Of a stretch of 64,000 nt of DNA, positions 1 to 12,900 are shown piece by piece. The first letter of the stretch is position 1, and every line of letters begins with the position of its first letter. The notes beneath the pieces are model-generated. The model had not been told where the DNA came from. It worked only from the letters and a program-made list of their open reading frames with translations, and ran no database searches. The DNA is from Pteria penguin (taxonomy: Eukaryota; Mollusca; Bivalvia; Pterioida; Pteriidae). The DNA lies in contig CM068582.1 in the NCBI GenBank assembly GCA_035048485.1, forward strand, positions 14,116,001-14,180,000, written 5' to 3'. A program made the translations under genes and the position numbers.

Positions 1-1757
1 AAGTGATTTTTGAAAGGAATCGTTTCTGGAAATTACCAGAAGTTTGTAAGATTATATTTTCTGAAATTTTGCATAAGTTTAATGCAAGGGAATGGGAAAG
101 GAAAAAAAGAAAGGGAATGGAATAGAAAAGGGACTTGGGGCAGTCCTACTATCAAAGTTTAATTCTGCCAAATTCATATAAAAATCTGTAAGTAAATAGC
201 TATGGAGGGTTATAGAAAGTGAGTAAGTTTCCCCGTAACCAGTGAACATACACTTCCATCAACTCCATGAGTTATTTGCTATTCGCTAAGTATAACTCAT
301 TTTTCACCACAAACAAGCATCGTGTCACGTCTGTGTTACTCCACAGTTAATGTTGCATACGGTTTGAAGAAGAAATGCAAGAAGCAAAACTAGTAAATAA
401 ATCATTTTTGTGAGCTTGACACCTCAGAGAATATTTCGGGCTCAGGATGCAGGCTATATGATTAGATTTTACAGCATTCCTCCCACACGCTTCATTGCAC
501 GTATATGTACACTGCTGACCCTGTTATTCTCAAATTCCCTCTGTATGTCAAAACAGAAGACCGATTGAACGAAGATGTCTTCAAGTTTCCGCCACCTATG
601 AAGAAGTTGCGAGCACGCGCGGATATACATCGAGGCTTCAATCGCCCAATATTATCGATTTAAATCTAACACTTGATCGCTAATATTTCATATAATACTT
701 GTTTTCATATTAGTTTCATGTAGATGTAAAGATGAAAACATCGCGCATTTAAACTTTTCATTCACCTTGATCGTATCAAATTATACCTTGCCATTGACTG
801 CGGTGCATTAACACATAAATGATAAAGATACAGAAATGCGACCTATTGTGCGCCAGAATGAAAGGCGGTGGACACAATGAAACATTTCATTGAACTATTC
901 AAACATTGCGATTTACTCAATTATGGCGTGTCAGCTTTTAGTTACTATATTTGTACTCTACAATCAACAACTTTGATGAGACCACACATTTATTTGTTAA
1001 TTTTAACATAATACAACATGTATTGACATTTACTAAATATGTACTTATTGTAACTTAAAACTGTGAGAGGTATGGTTATGAGGTCTTTGTTAGAATGAGA
1101 GATTATTTATTTGCACCAAGAGTCATTAAAAGCTCAGAAAGAACCATCCCGAGAGCTGCTTATAGACAAAGACCGAGAGATCTATAAAGCACACGCCGCC
1201 AATATTGATACAGTTCATGCTTGAACACATCGAAATGAAATTTACTCACCAATAAACAATTTATCTAGAAATAGAATTGAATAAGCCACGATGCCTGCCT
1301 TTAACGTAGAAGAGATCCCGAATTGATAAGTGACGTCATGCGCGATGCTGTGTGTTCGGTCGATCGTTTAATGAGCTAGGTGATGAAGGAGAACGACCTT
1401 GACCTCATGTAAATGACATTCCTCTTCAGATCATGGGTAAAACCACACTAAAGCAATATTAAAATTTTCAAAATACATTAAAGACATACTAACTTACTGA
1501 AACATCTAAAAGCTTAAGGATGGATGAAGTGTGACCTTAGGCATGTGATAAGAATTTTCGACAACCATAACATATCTACAGGTTGAAAAGCAGAAGATGT
1601 AGATATCGAAACCTGTGATACATGTATCGGTACTCAAAGAGCTAAAGGGATAATTGACAGTTAGAAACGTTTATTTCTCAGTATTGCCAAGACGACTTTA
1701 AATATACTATCATTACTGAGGAACAGATGATTTATTGATGCAAGTTCAAGCGCAGAT
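1..1757. other. Non-coding, no gene recognised
   Basis: AT-rich sequence with no convincing exon on either strand. One perfect TGACGTCA palindrome lies at 1331-1338. It could be the distal part of intron 1 of the adipolin-like gene, whose first exon was not found, or intergenic DNA. No repeat family found elsewhere in the window is recognisable here. Confidence 0.5.
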
Positions 1758-2081
1758 CTATCGACGGGGGTGGATGTTGTCGGGATCTGTACCCCTGGAA
1801 TTTGTAAAACAAAAATGCATTTTTCCATTTCCCTCATATAATTTACCGAAAATCATAGGCTCGACCCTTTCCTTTACCTGGACTTGACCCCTGAAAAAAG
1901 TTCTTGATCTGCCCATGAAGATACCGTTATGAGATGTTTGACCTGACAAGACGGGTTGTTGCTTGGTACTGGTGATCATTTTAAAACGTGGCATGTCAAA
2001 AGTTTCCAAAATACTGTCAACATCGTCTTCAGTCTCAGATTGTAAATTGCTCAAATTCCTTTCCCATGGAGAAGTCAAAGA
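1758..2081 (-). other. Unassigned open frame, possible exon
   Basis: An open frame of about 107 codons on the minus strand ends in a stop at 1758. Its start is rich in acidic residues and its middle is basic and polar. No family is recognised. It holds a strong donor-like CAG|GTAAAG inside the frame, and the upstream end lacks a clear polypyrimidine-AG acceptor. The frame is longer than most chance frames in this AT-rich DNA and is not microsatellite-derived. With no homology and no partner exon it remains a weak candidate. Confidence 0.15.
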
Positions 2082-2280
2082 TCAGTCAAAATCGGGAAAA
2101 AGGAAAACCAGAAGAATGTATCAAGGCATAACATTTTGCATTTACTACAATTAATTGACTGCCTGTTTAATTTTAAAAGTTTTCAATCACCCCATGAAAT
2201 AGGCACCTTATAGAATATGTGACGTAATTTTCTCTATAACTTATACATAGTATATTATATATTTATATATAATTATTACT

Positions 2281-2399
<119 letters not shown>

Positions 2400-4090
2400 A
2401 TAGTGAAATGTCCCTTAGCCAGAGTGATGGCATTTTTAAAAATCTTATTGTTGAATATGCAATGCAAGGTAGGTATAAATGATAGCTTAAGTTTCATTCC
2501 AAAAGGACATTAAAGTATTGACCTACTTCTTGTTTTACAAGGACATCTATTTCAATCACAAACGTCATTGTTTTACGTCAAGGAATCTCGTCTACATTTC
2601 ATACATGTATTTTAAAACTTCTAAAATTACATAGAGATAAACGACACACAGAAGCGATTGTTACTGAAAAATATTCGTGCGCAGGTAAATTAATAATGAA
2701 ATGAAAATCAATTGTGTGTGATAAGGTCCACACCCAGCATTGTGACAATATATCGTTACGCAAAACAATAGGCGCCAGCAATATGGGCGTAACACAATAC
2801 CTATATCTGGTATATCTGAATATTGAGCAATCATACAAAAAAAGTAAGTAATCAAAAGTTCATGATCGTGTTTTGAAATGAACTTGAAATAATGTAAAAT
2901 GAAAATAAAAGGAGAAATTGTACAATTATCAAATAGCAACGAGATTTGTATGAATAGGTATACGCGATTATATTGGGTAAGGAAATATAAAGAAATTTAC
3001 AGTATGATGTGTTCTGTGAACGTCAAGTCCGCAAGCATCTGGAATGAGCCAAGAAGCCAAAATAACATGTATTAATGTAAACAATTTAAGATAAACAAAC
3101 ATAGAAATTAATTAATTAAGGTATTTGATCCAATGAGCACTAATCAGATCTCAAAAGATATTACAACTTTTATATTTGAAATCAATATGTCATTTTGAAG
3201 CGTCTTACACAAGAAGACTTTTTTATCAAAAGGATTTTTGAAAATAATATTATTCCACTCAAATAGAGATAATTCAAGTGTGATTAAAAAAATATGTATG
3301 ATTTGAAAAACTTATGGGAATTAACCTATGTTTTGCGTATCTTTTTTTCAACAAAATTTTTAAGACGAAATTTAGGAAAACCTTATGGTGAAAATAATAT
3401 TCTAATTTATCAGCTTTCACAAACAAATGTGAAATTCACCGGGTGGAATTTCTGCATTTTAAGTTTTTATTTTTTATTCAACAAGGAGGAGGGATAAGTA
3501 GACTAAAGGCTTCCATCTCGTACAACCCCAAAGCAATCACTTACATCAACATTATCAAAAACTACGTAGATATTTCTATAATAACCATCCCTAATGCAAA
3601 GTATTTATGTTTATGTCTTTTAAATTTGTCGATTGCGATGTATCAGGATTGAACACTTATGGCACCGAGGCTAAATAAAATTAATAAAGAAAATAAATCG
3701 ATAAAAAATGATGATAATGATAACAATAAAGATAAATAGGAAATTATAATAGATAGATGAATTAATAAATAGATATAAAATTAAATAAGTGAATGAATAA
3801 ACAAATGAATAGGTAAATAAATAAAGAAGGAAAGAAAAAAAGGCAGTTGAGGATTGGAGAGCCGGTTACATTCTCTTCTTCATAGTGAACTGTAGCTACG
3901 CTATACATGGTATATACATCGCATACATAGACTTTTATGTAGCTTGAATCTGTTATATTATCTAATCTTTATTCCATTGTATTTTTCATAGACTTAAATC
4001 GTTCGAGCAAAGAGAGAGAGAGAGAGAGAGGTGGTGCGTGGGTGGGACGGAGAGGGAGATACATTACTTGTATGATGGTTTGAAATAAAT
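2400..4090. other. Non-coding, AT-rich
   Basis: No exon is recognised. There are simple AAAT-like stretches around 3670-3840 and a short (GA)n run at 4012-4030. The short frames here show no domain or compositional signature of coding sequence. Confidence 0.5.
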
Positions 4091-4094
4091 ATAA

Positions 4095-4375
4095 GCCGGC
4101 GTGGCTTAGTGGTATCGCGTCGGACTCCTGATCGGGAGGCCTGGGTTCGAGTCCGGCTCTGGTCATGCCGGTGTTCTGTCTTTCGGATGAGACAGTGAAA
4201 ACCGAGGCCCCGTGTCGTGGTATGCATGGCACGTTAAAGATCCCTCACTACTTCGGGTGGGTCCGTTGCAAAGGTCAAAATGTGTATGCCCCGCATCAGG
4301 CAGATGCCGTCACCATATACGTGAAATATCCGTGGTGTGACGTAAAACAAAAACCAATCAATCAATCAATAAAAT
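4095..4375 (+). mobile_element. tRNA-derived SINE, family A, copy 1
   Basis: A tRNA-like head carries an A-box (GGCTTAGTGG) and a B-box (GGTTCGAGTCCGG). It is followed by a conserved core (GAGACAGTGAAAACCGAGGC) and a tail reading GACGTAAAAC then repeated ATCA. The same consensus recurs at 30242-30518 (minus) and 48405-48673 (plus). The open frames across it are not genes. Confidence 0.9.
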
Positions 4376-4583
4376 AAACACACACACATGCCTATATTCT
4401 AAACACTGGACAATTTCTCTATGTTAGTCCGACCTTAAATCCACCTATATGACAATATCGCTAGATATATTTATATATATATACATTATTTTACTGTTAA
4501 AAATTCCTTTAATTTTAATATCAGTCAAGGAAGAAAACAAGTCGAGAAATCAATGGCAAAATAAATTGAGTTCATACCATACA

Positions 4584-4783
4584 TAGTGGCGGATTTCGAG
4601 AGCCCCCCCCCCCCCCCCCCCCCCACCCCCCCCCCCCTCCCCCCCCCCCCCGCCCCCCCCCCCCCCCCCCCCCCCTCTTTGGCCACATATTTACAAGTAA
4701 AAATCGATAATTGGCACCAAAAATGGCTGAGTAGTTTGGCTAATACATGTGTGGGCCCTCTTTTCGAAAATCCTGGATCCATA
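4584..4783 (+). mobile_element. CAGTGGCGGAT-type TIR element with poly-C tract
   Basis: It begins AGTGGCGGATTT and ends CCTGGATCC, matching the ends of the better preserved copy at 55702-55867. The shared internal text includes TTGGCACCAAAAAT and GGCTAATACA. Near the left end lies a run of more than 70 bp that is almost pure C (4605-4676), so the Pro-rich and Gly-rich frames here are artefacts. The internal sequence does not encode a transposase, so this is a MITE. Confidence 0.7.
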
Positions 4784-5090
4784 TCTGATACATGTAATAG
4801 AAGTCAATTCAGTCACATTTCACACCAGAAACAGCAATATCATCTACTGACGTCATCGGTGTTCTAAAATTACGTCCACGCATAACATTTCAGTTATATG
4901 ATGCTTGTCAATAACTCTCCTGAAGGTCACGGTTACTAAATGCTGTCACAGACGTGACATAGAATGAGATAAACACAGCTTATATCTGGAAATATACCTA
5001 CATGAGATAAAATGTCACGATATCTAAATTATATAGCGCATCACAACCCATTCACCGGAAATAGCTTTGACGTAGTTATAAATGAGTCGT

Positions 5091-5322
5091 CAGTGGCGTA
5101 GCGACCTTTACGCAAAAAACGCAAATGAATATACAAAAGGTGTAGGACATAGGTCTATCATAATTAATATTACATGCATTTGAATGGACCACTTAGGTCC
5201 TCATAGTGGCCACTGGACCCTGGCTTTTTGCTGTTTTAACTTTGCTTTTTTTTTCTTTCTTTCTTTTTTCTTTTTTCTTTTTTTGAGTAGTACACAAAAG
5301 TTTTTAGCTAGCTACGCCTCTG
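5091..5322 (+). mobile_element. CAGTGGCGTAGC-type TIR element (MITE)
   Basis: It begins CAGTGGCGTAGC and ends GCTACGCCTCTG, giving imperfect terminal inverted repeats. The interior is AT-rich with a T/C-rich stretch at 5240-5285 and no coding potential. A similar end (TTTAGCTACGCCACTGA) occurs near 10232, suggesting another fragment there. Confidence 0.6.
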
Positions 5323-6790
5323 AATAAGTAAAAATTCGTTCATGGCAATTGATATTGCGTTCTTCATTTTACATAACGTGCACTAAAGACAATTTCGTTT
5401 GTAAATAACAGTCAAGCCTGGTTTAAAGACCACATATATTAAACACATGTATTCAACAACCACCTGTGGGTTTTTTTCTTACTAGTAATTGGTAGTGTCT
5501 GTATAATATTCGCCTATTTCCACGGACATCTGCCTTTTAAAAGTGGTCATTTTCCACCTTCTGTTTGGCGGTCGCTTAAAACGGATTTGACTAATTAATT
5601 CCCCTAGTGTAATATTAATATTGCTTTATTAAAATTATAAAGACTTTAATTTCCGTTACTATAAAAAAAAAACAAAAAACAAAAAACGATAGAGACTACA
5701 TAACGAGCCTTGTTTAAAATTCTCAGAGGAGAGGGTACTAAGCCGAGTTTCACGAGAAGCCGTAGGTTTGATTATCAGCTATGTTGGTGCTAACATTCTG
5801 ACAATTTTCGTTCCATTTGACCGTTAAAAGGTCAATAAAATCAGATCTGAAGTTTGAAAAATATGAACTTTGACCAATAATAATAATAACGTTACATTGA
5901 AAAATATACCAGAAATAGAGACTGTTTGCAGCCCTTCAGACCTACTAAGTTCAGCAGTACACACTTTTATACATGTACCACCATGAATATCGTCTCTTCT
6001 GACAATTAGTCGGGATTTATACAGATCATGGGCCTTAGCTTGCTTTCAGATGGGCCGAGCACGTTTCTCTTTATATTTGTTATACTTGAATTTTATTACT
6101 TAATACAGCTCGTGTTAATATTTATGACCTCTCAACGTTAGATATATGTTTGGCAATGTTTTCAAATGGAGGGCTACTAAGAAATCTTTTAAATGTGTAG
6201 TGAGTGGGAGACGGGGTCGCCCTTGAACCGGTTAAGCACACCAATGGCATGAGTGACCATCGTTACTCCCACTGACCATCCCTGTTTTACGTCCCAAATG
6301 CAGCATATTCAAATATTTTTGTGATGTCTTTTTGTGTACTTACTGTCTTGTTTACTGTGTTTGTCCTTGGCGAGTTTTGTCAAACATTATACGTAATGGG
6401 ACATATAAAGAAGTTGAATAAAGATATAGTTTTAATCAGATTGAGTTAGATCTCTTTTCTTTAATACGCCAACTCTATCTTTTGAAATGGGCTCCCAGTT
6501 ATCACATGCGCACTTACTTCTACACAAGCATGGCTTTACTGATGCTCGAAAACACGATTATGGCTCGAATTTGCTAAGTATTGACCAAGATGAGATCGAT
6601 TCAGTTAATAATACATGGTAAATTACAATCTTTCCTAAAACACAAACAACCACGAGTGAAAACCAACTAGACATTTTCATTTCGTAGTGAAAATATCAAA
6701 GAAAAAGAAAAACAAAACAAAACGCAAATTAAGAGAGAGAGAAAGGAAACTTTCAAAAAATGAAACATAAAACAAAATCCTTAAACTCAC
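5323..6790. other. Non-coding, probable intron or 5' flank
   Basis: No exon is recognised. I looked here for the missing signal-peptide exon of the adipolin-like gene (a Met start, a hydrophobic stretch and a phase-0 donor) and did not find one. Confidence 0.4.
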
Positions 6791-6803
6791 TATTTTGTTA
6801 CAG

Positions 6804-6923
6804 ACTTCCAGAAGACGAGTGGACGCAGAAGATAGCTGGCTATCGTTTATCCGTCATTCGAAAAGGTTGCAAAATGACAAACACACAGATAGGAAGCGTA
6901 AAAATAGAAGAACGCAACGCTTG
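6804..6923 (+). CDS. C1QTNF12: Adipolin-like gene, pro-region exon
   Basis: The acceptor is TTGTTACAG and the donor is TTG|GTAAAT, phase 0 to phase 0, 40 codons. It contains [15 protein letters not shown], which parallels the W-L-x-F-V-R segment before the collagen repeat in vertebrate adipolin. It then has the basic cluster RKRKNRR, a possible furin-type processing site (K-N-R-R). Vertebrate adipolin is known to be cleaved at a basic site in this region; use of the site here is inferred. Confidence 0.75.
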
Positions 6924-9900
6924 GTAAATATGATCGTATCTACTGTATCTTCCGTATTTATTATTAATAAGAATCAAATAAAACAAAAACACTCACATCT
7001 GAATTGAGACCAGTCCGTAGCTATCACTTCTGTGCATGCTCAAGAAAGCATAGTTTTTCATCTTGCAAGCATAAGTACAACCCCCACCCCCCAAAAAAAC
7101 CAACAAAAACAAAAACAACCCCCCCCAAACAAAACAAAACAAAAACAAACAAACAAAACATAGAACAACCCACCCACCAAAACAAACAAACAAACAAACA
7201 CACAAAAAACAAGAGGCCCAAATGGACCTATATCGCTCACCTGAGAACAAATTGCTTATTTACAATAAAATGACAGCTCATTTCAGTAGAAAATTTTGCT
7301 TTTTTCTACAAGACTTTCTATAAGGTTTGGTGATATTTTGTGCAGTCGTTTTGAAGAAGTCCAAAATGTGTCAACCAATCAGAGCCAATGGCGGCCATCT
7401 TGGATTACGGATGGGCACGAAAAACACAAACTTGGTAGAGAACGTTGAGTACTTACTTCCTATCAGGGTTGGTGGAATTCCGTGCAGCCGTTCTCGAGAA
7501 GAAGTCGAAAATTTGTCTACCAATCAAAGCCAATGGCAGCCATCTTGGATTACGGATGGGCACGAAAAACACAAACTTGGTAGAGGATCTTAATTACTTA
7601 CTTCCTATGAAGTTTGGTGAAATTCTGTGTAGCCGTTCTGAAGAAGAAGTCGAAAATGCGTCAACCAATCAGAGCCCATGGCGGCCATCTTGGATTACGG
7701 ATCAGCACTATAAACACAAACTTTGTAGAAGACCTCGAGTAGTTACTTCCTATGAGGTTTGGTGAAATTCTGTGCAGCGCCTCTGGAGAAGAAGTCGAAA
7801 ATGTGTCAACCAATCAGAGCCAATGGCAGCCATCTTGGATTACGGATGGGCACAAAAAACACAAACTTGGTAGAGGACCTTAAGTACTTACTTCCTATGA
7901 GGTTTAGTGAAATTCTGTGCAGCGGTTCTGGAGAAGAAGTCGAAAATGTAGAAAAGCTACCGACGGACGACAGACGACGGACGACGATTGATCACAAACA
8001 AAACAAAGCAAACAAAATATATCCCCCCACCCCCCTCGAAGAAAAAAAGCAGAATGCTTTTTAGTATTAGCCACAATTAAGACTTCATCTAGTGACTGGT
8101 AAAGAGATTACATAACTTCCAGCTACGTCGCTTGAGACCCTGAGACGGTAATCACTACAAGAGAAATAGCTTTAAATGCTACAACAAATTGTCATTTCTC
8201 TTTTACAGGTCCAACATAGCCTATTACTAATGGTTTAAAGCCATATCATCGTTAAAATTATTGTCAAATGATTTTCATTATAGAGTTCCGATGAATATTA
8301 TTTTGCATTTCATAATTATCCATTTCCATAATTATCAATTTCAGGTAGACGTTTTCCAGAATTGTCCACCTGGACCTCCTGGACCTCGAGGACCACCAGG
8401 CCCCCCAGGCCCGAAGGGTGCTCACGTGACATTTGACGTCATGATGAATGAATTCAGGGAACTTGTTAAAGGTGATTAATTTTCCAGTGACTATGTCTAA
8501 ACAATATTTAAACAGATATTATGAATGTTAGAATATTAATATACATGTAGAGCTCATGAGATAAATTTAGCAACAGATGCGGTGGACTGTTTAATAGAGG
8601 AAAGGAATGCACTCAAGATTTTGTAAAGTATAGATATTATACTTCTTTCTTTTTAAATTTGTATGAGGAAAAAAATATATTTTTAAAATACGTTTCACCT
8701 CTCTAAGATTTCACTTACAAATATATGGTGGCGGCCCTTGCTTGGAGCATTACTTCATAATTGTGTCCAATGCAAAAGGCACCCAGTGAGGTGCCACTTA
8801 AACCGTGACGCGGAACTATGTTTTATACTATCCCATAGATAGGGACAGATAGTTAAACAGAAGAAGATGAAATGATAAAGTTATGAAATAAAAATAAAAC
8901 TACTACTACCACTACCACTACTACTACTACTAGTAGTAGTACTAGTAATAATGATGATGATGATGATGATGATTGTTATTATGATAACCCCCACCCCCGA
9001 ATATATAAATAAAACTCAACCACGTTCACTATTCAAAACTGTCGGATGGATCAACCATAAAGGTTTGAGTCCCTCAATAATAGGTGCGAGATATAATGGC
9101 AGTGAAAAGTAACAACGGCAATATTAAATAGGAAAAAAGAGTTAATTTCAAGGCAATCTGTCCCTCCCTTGGGATAATACACAAACAACTGCTTATACAT
9201 ATATATCTATTGACGATTTAAATATATTTGATATATTTGAAGATAAACATATCTCAAGACGCACTTTAATCTTTATATTTCCGAACCTTTGAAATCTATA
9301 GTTCTGTTTGTTCGGATATGTTTGCTTGATGTCGTATGTAGGTCGGAAAAAGAGGTCGAGTTGTTTATATGTATTTTAGAATTTGTTTTGTATTTTACAG
9401 AAGAAGCAGAAAAGAGAGCTAACGAGTTACTTATATTAAAGGTACTCTATCAGAATGTATTGTTTATTTTATTAATTACGAAATATAGTAAATATTTCTA
9501 AATATACATGTAAAATGTGTTTCCTGTTGAACACATTATATTTCGAGTATTTTTTGTATCCGCAAGGATCTTATTTGGACTTTATTTTTGAATAGTTTGG
9601 CGAGTATGACTCCGCGTATAAATAAAGACCTTACTTCCCCGAAATATCAATATATGACACATCTATAGCTTTTCGCGAAAATAAGATTTCGCTCATAAAT
9701 CCAAATTAAGATCATCAAGAAAATAAAGTCGCGAGAAATATAAGTAGTTTTCGGGGCTTTTATCCAGTCTGGAGAATTTCATGTATATTAATACGATCAG
9801 TATTACTCGAGCATGTATAAAATGTGAACTACTCCAAAACATGCTCGACACGACTGAAGTACTACTTCTTGTCTTGGTTCTCTACATCTAGGTCACTGGA

Positions 9901-12900
9901 CATTCATCTGACGTCACCAATGCTTCCATCGGGTTCACACCCACAAAGAATAGTGTAGCTGGATGCCTATTTTTATTTTTTTCAATTTTTTTTTTTTCGT
10001 ATGTGGTGGATGTGTGTGTCTGCAAAAACCTAGAATGAGTAAATCTAAAATGAAATGCAGTGCAAAGGTGTAAGAGATGTCTCTCACTAGAAAGAGCGCA
10101 AGGAACTTCTCGGAAAACTTTTCCAATATTGAAGTTCAACATACGTCAATACATGTATGGACCCCTTATCCCAATTGATATGCATTTTTATACATTTTAT
10201 GATACTCTTTCGGGCGTGGAAGCAAAATCTTTAGCTACGCCACTGACGATCTTTTGGTTTTGAACTACCGACCACCTGTATTTAGCGGGCTTTTAGTTTA
10301 GTCAGGCATCTACAAATCAGGCAAGGATCCCGTAAGTTTGTTGAGATGCGCTTCTTCATAGACATTTTTTTCGAGAGGGTTTCAACTATGGCCTGGGGTG
10401 CAAATTCACCTATAGAACAACATAAAGTATAAAGAAGTCGGTTTTATGGAATCCATCCCCGAATCTGCTATATATAAATAGCAATATAGAAGAAATGAGA
10501 ATAAAATTCACGAATTTTAAATTTGAAATTGTGCTGGTATAGGGGACCAATGATTTTCTTGTTTATAATGAATGGTCTTTTTATTACAGTGCCCGGAGTG
10601 TATGAACCAGTCCAACGGGACATCATCCTTACCGGAAGTGTTTATGGCAAGTTATGACGTCAGCAATGTACCTAGAATAACATCGGGATTCCATCTAAGA
10701 CTTCGGAAGAATGTTGTAGTCGCCGATAGAACATTAAAAGAATTAGAATTATTTCATCAGGTTGGTACTAAATTAAATAGTTTTAGGAGAAGTCTAATAA
10801 AGTGTCCTAGCTTGATGACGCATTTTATGGAGAAGTCTACTAAAGTGTCCTAGCTTAATGACACATTTTATGGAGAAGTCTAATAAAGTGTCATAGCTTA
10901 ATGACGCTTTTTATGGAGAAGTCTACTAAAGTGTCCTAGCTTAATGACACATTTTATGGAGAAGTCTAATAAAGTGTCCTAGCTTGATGACGTATTTTAT
11001 GGAGAAGTCTGGTAAAATGTCCTAGCTTGATGACGCATTTTATGACAAAGTACTGATTTTATTCTATAAATTAGTGTTGCATTTTTGCTATGAATATACT
11101 AATATAGTTGAGAGATGAATTAAAACAGCATTAACGACCTGACTATTGCATTTTTAAATACCTAAAACTTATTTTCACTTGAAAACTGCCTTTTTATTTA
11201 TTTATTTATTTATTTATTTATTAACAATTTTCCATTCATATTTTCATTTACACATCAATCTATTTAAAATCATTTATTTATCTACCTATTTACTTATTTT
11301 ATTCATTCATCAATTTATTATTTATTAATCAATTAATAAATATATGTATTATTACCATCTACCTGGTGCTTAACACAGAAAGTTAAACCTAAGTAATGGA
11401 CCCTCTTTAGCAACAACAACAACAACAATATGATGATGATGATCTCATCATTCTCGTCCTCATCCTAATCATCATCATCATCAACAACAACATCATCAAC
11501 AACAACAACAACAATAACAACAACAAAACTGTTTCTTTATTCGTTATAACTGCATTATACGATGTATGTATATGTCGCTGATATGTCTAATTAGTGCTGA
11601 GCGATATTTTCTTCTTTCTACAAGCCATTTGCTGCCGGGTCGTTCCAGCGGGGGCGTTCCTTCAATGTTCGTAATGGCCGATTCAGTGCACCAACATCAG
11701 GGATATACCAGTTTTCAGCAAATTTGCATATTCGAGTCAAAAGAAAAGGACGCAAGGCAAAATTGAAAAGAAAAGATATTGTTACAGCATTGATTTGTAT
11801 AGAATCACTTTGCCAGCATCACGTGTGAGTATATATTGAATTAATGTATAAGGTCATGTGGACATAAACGTTGATTAAAACTAAGTATAGATCAACATTT
11901 AAAAATACATGTTATATTGAAATGAGTTTAATTGAAATTTACATTCCTTCGATCGAAAATAAATTAGCTGATACGAATTTGTATTAGTTGAAATGAATAA
12001 AACCAAATATAGAATGCGTAACAACATTACACTGAAATTAAAATGTTATATTGAATAAACTTTAATAAAATCCTATGTTGGGCTTGAAGACTTTTTACAA
12101 TAAAAATTCATTCAGGCGAAAATTTATTTGAATAAATCCAAATTTAGATTCTTATTGCAAAACTAATTCGTTCAAACAAATATCTAAAACTGCCTGAAAT
12201 GGGTATGAACAGTCAAACTTATTTTAAGTGACTTCGGCACGTAAGGTGGGGCATCCCTAAGTGGCTACTTAAGGCAAGCGGTCTCTTAAAATCTGAATAC
12301 ACTGTGGCAAATTTTTATAGATAGTTAGTGGTAAGGACCAAAGGTCTTAGGGTTGTCGCCAAGACAGGCGGTAGCCGAAGACATATGGTCGCCAAAGACA
12401 GGTGGTCGTTCAAGATCAGTGGTTAGCAACGACAAGTGGTTGCTTTATACAGGTGGCTTTTATAACAGGTTTGACATTACGTTATAATTCGGAGATGAAG
12501 TTCATCCCTCATATTAGAATAACTTGCTATTCGTTTGATTTTCTGCGATTTTTTGTTTGTAGATCTCTACAGCATTTAGTGGCTTTAGAGGATAGAAGTA
12601 GGTTGTTCACTGTCAGCTTCTCTGGATTTCTTCAGTTACAGGTAAAGCTAAACATCATGTTATGTTTCTCATGCTACGTCTGAGAAAAAGTAAAACGGAT
12701 TTATTTTAACGTGGTATTTTAATTTTTTTAGCGAAAAATTATCAGAAACTTCTAGTCTGACAAAAACGCAATGTTCAAAAGCAATGCAAACTTTACATGT
12801 AATTTTGTAATACTTTTTGGGTGGGTGTGAGGGGCATAATTATAATAATCAAAACGTCATAGGAGAATGATTTCATTTTATTTTTTGAATTTTATCATAT

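Noticed and set aside
4525..4867. Gly-rich and Pro-rich open frames
   Set aside because: Produced by the poly-C tract inside a MITE; no exon signals.
6993..7273. Phe/Cys/Val-rich and Lys/Thr/Gln-rich frames
   Set aside because: Low-complexity CAAA/ACAAAC-rich DNA read in several frames.
7327..8064. Three overlapping frames with similar repeated peptides
   Set aside because: The 145-bp unit is not a multiple of three and the frames are unrelated to any protein; they follow from the tandem repeat.
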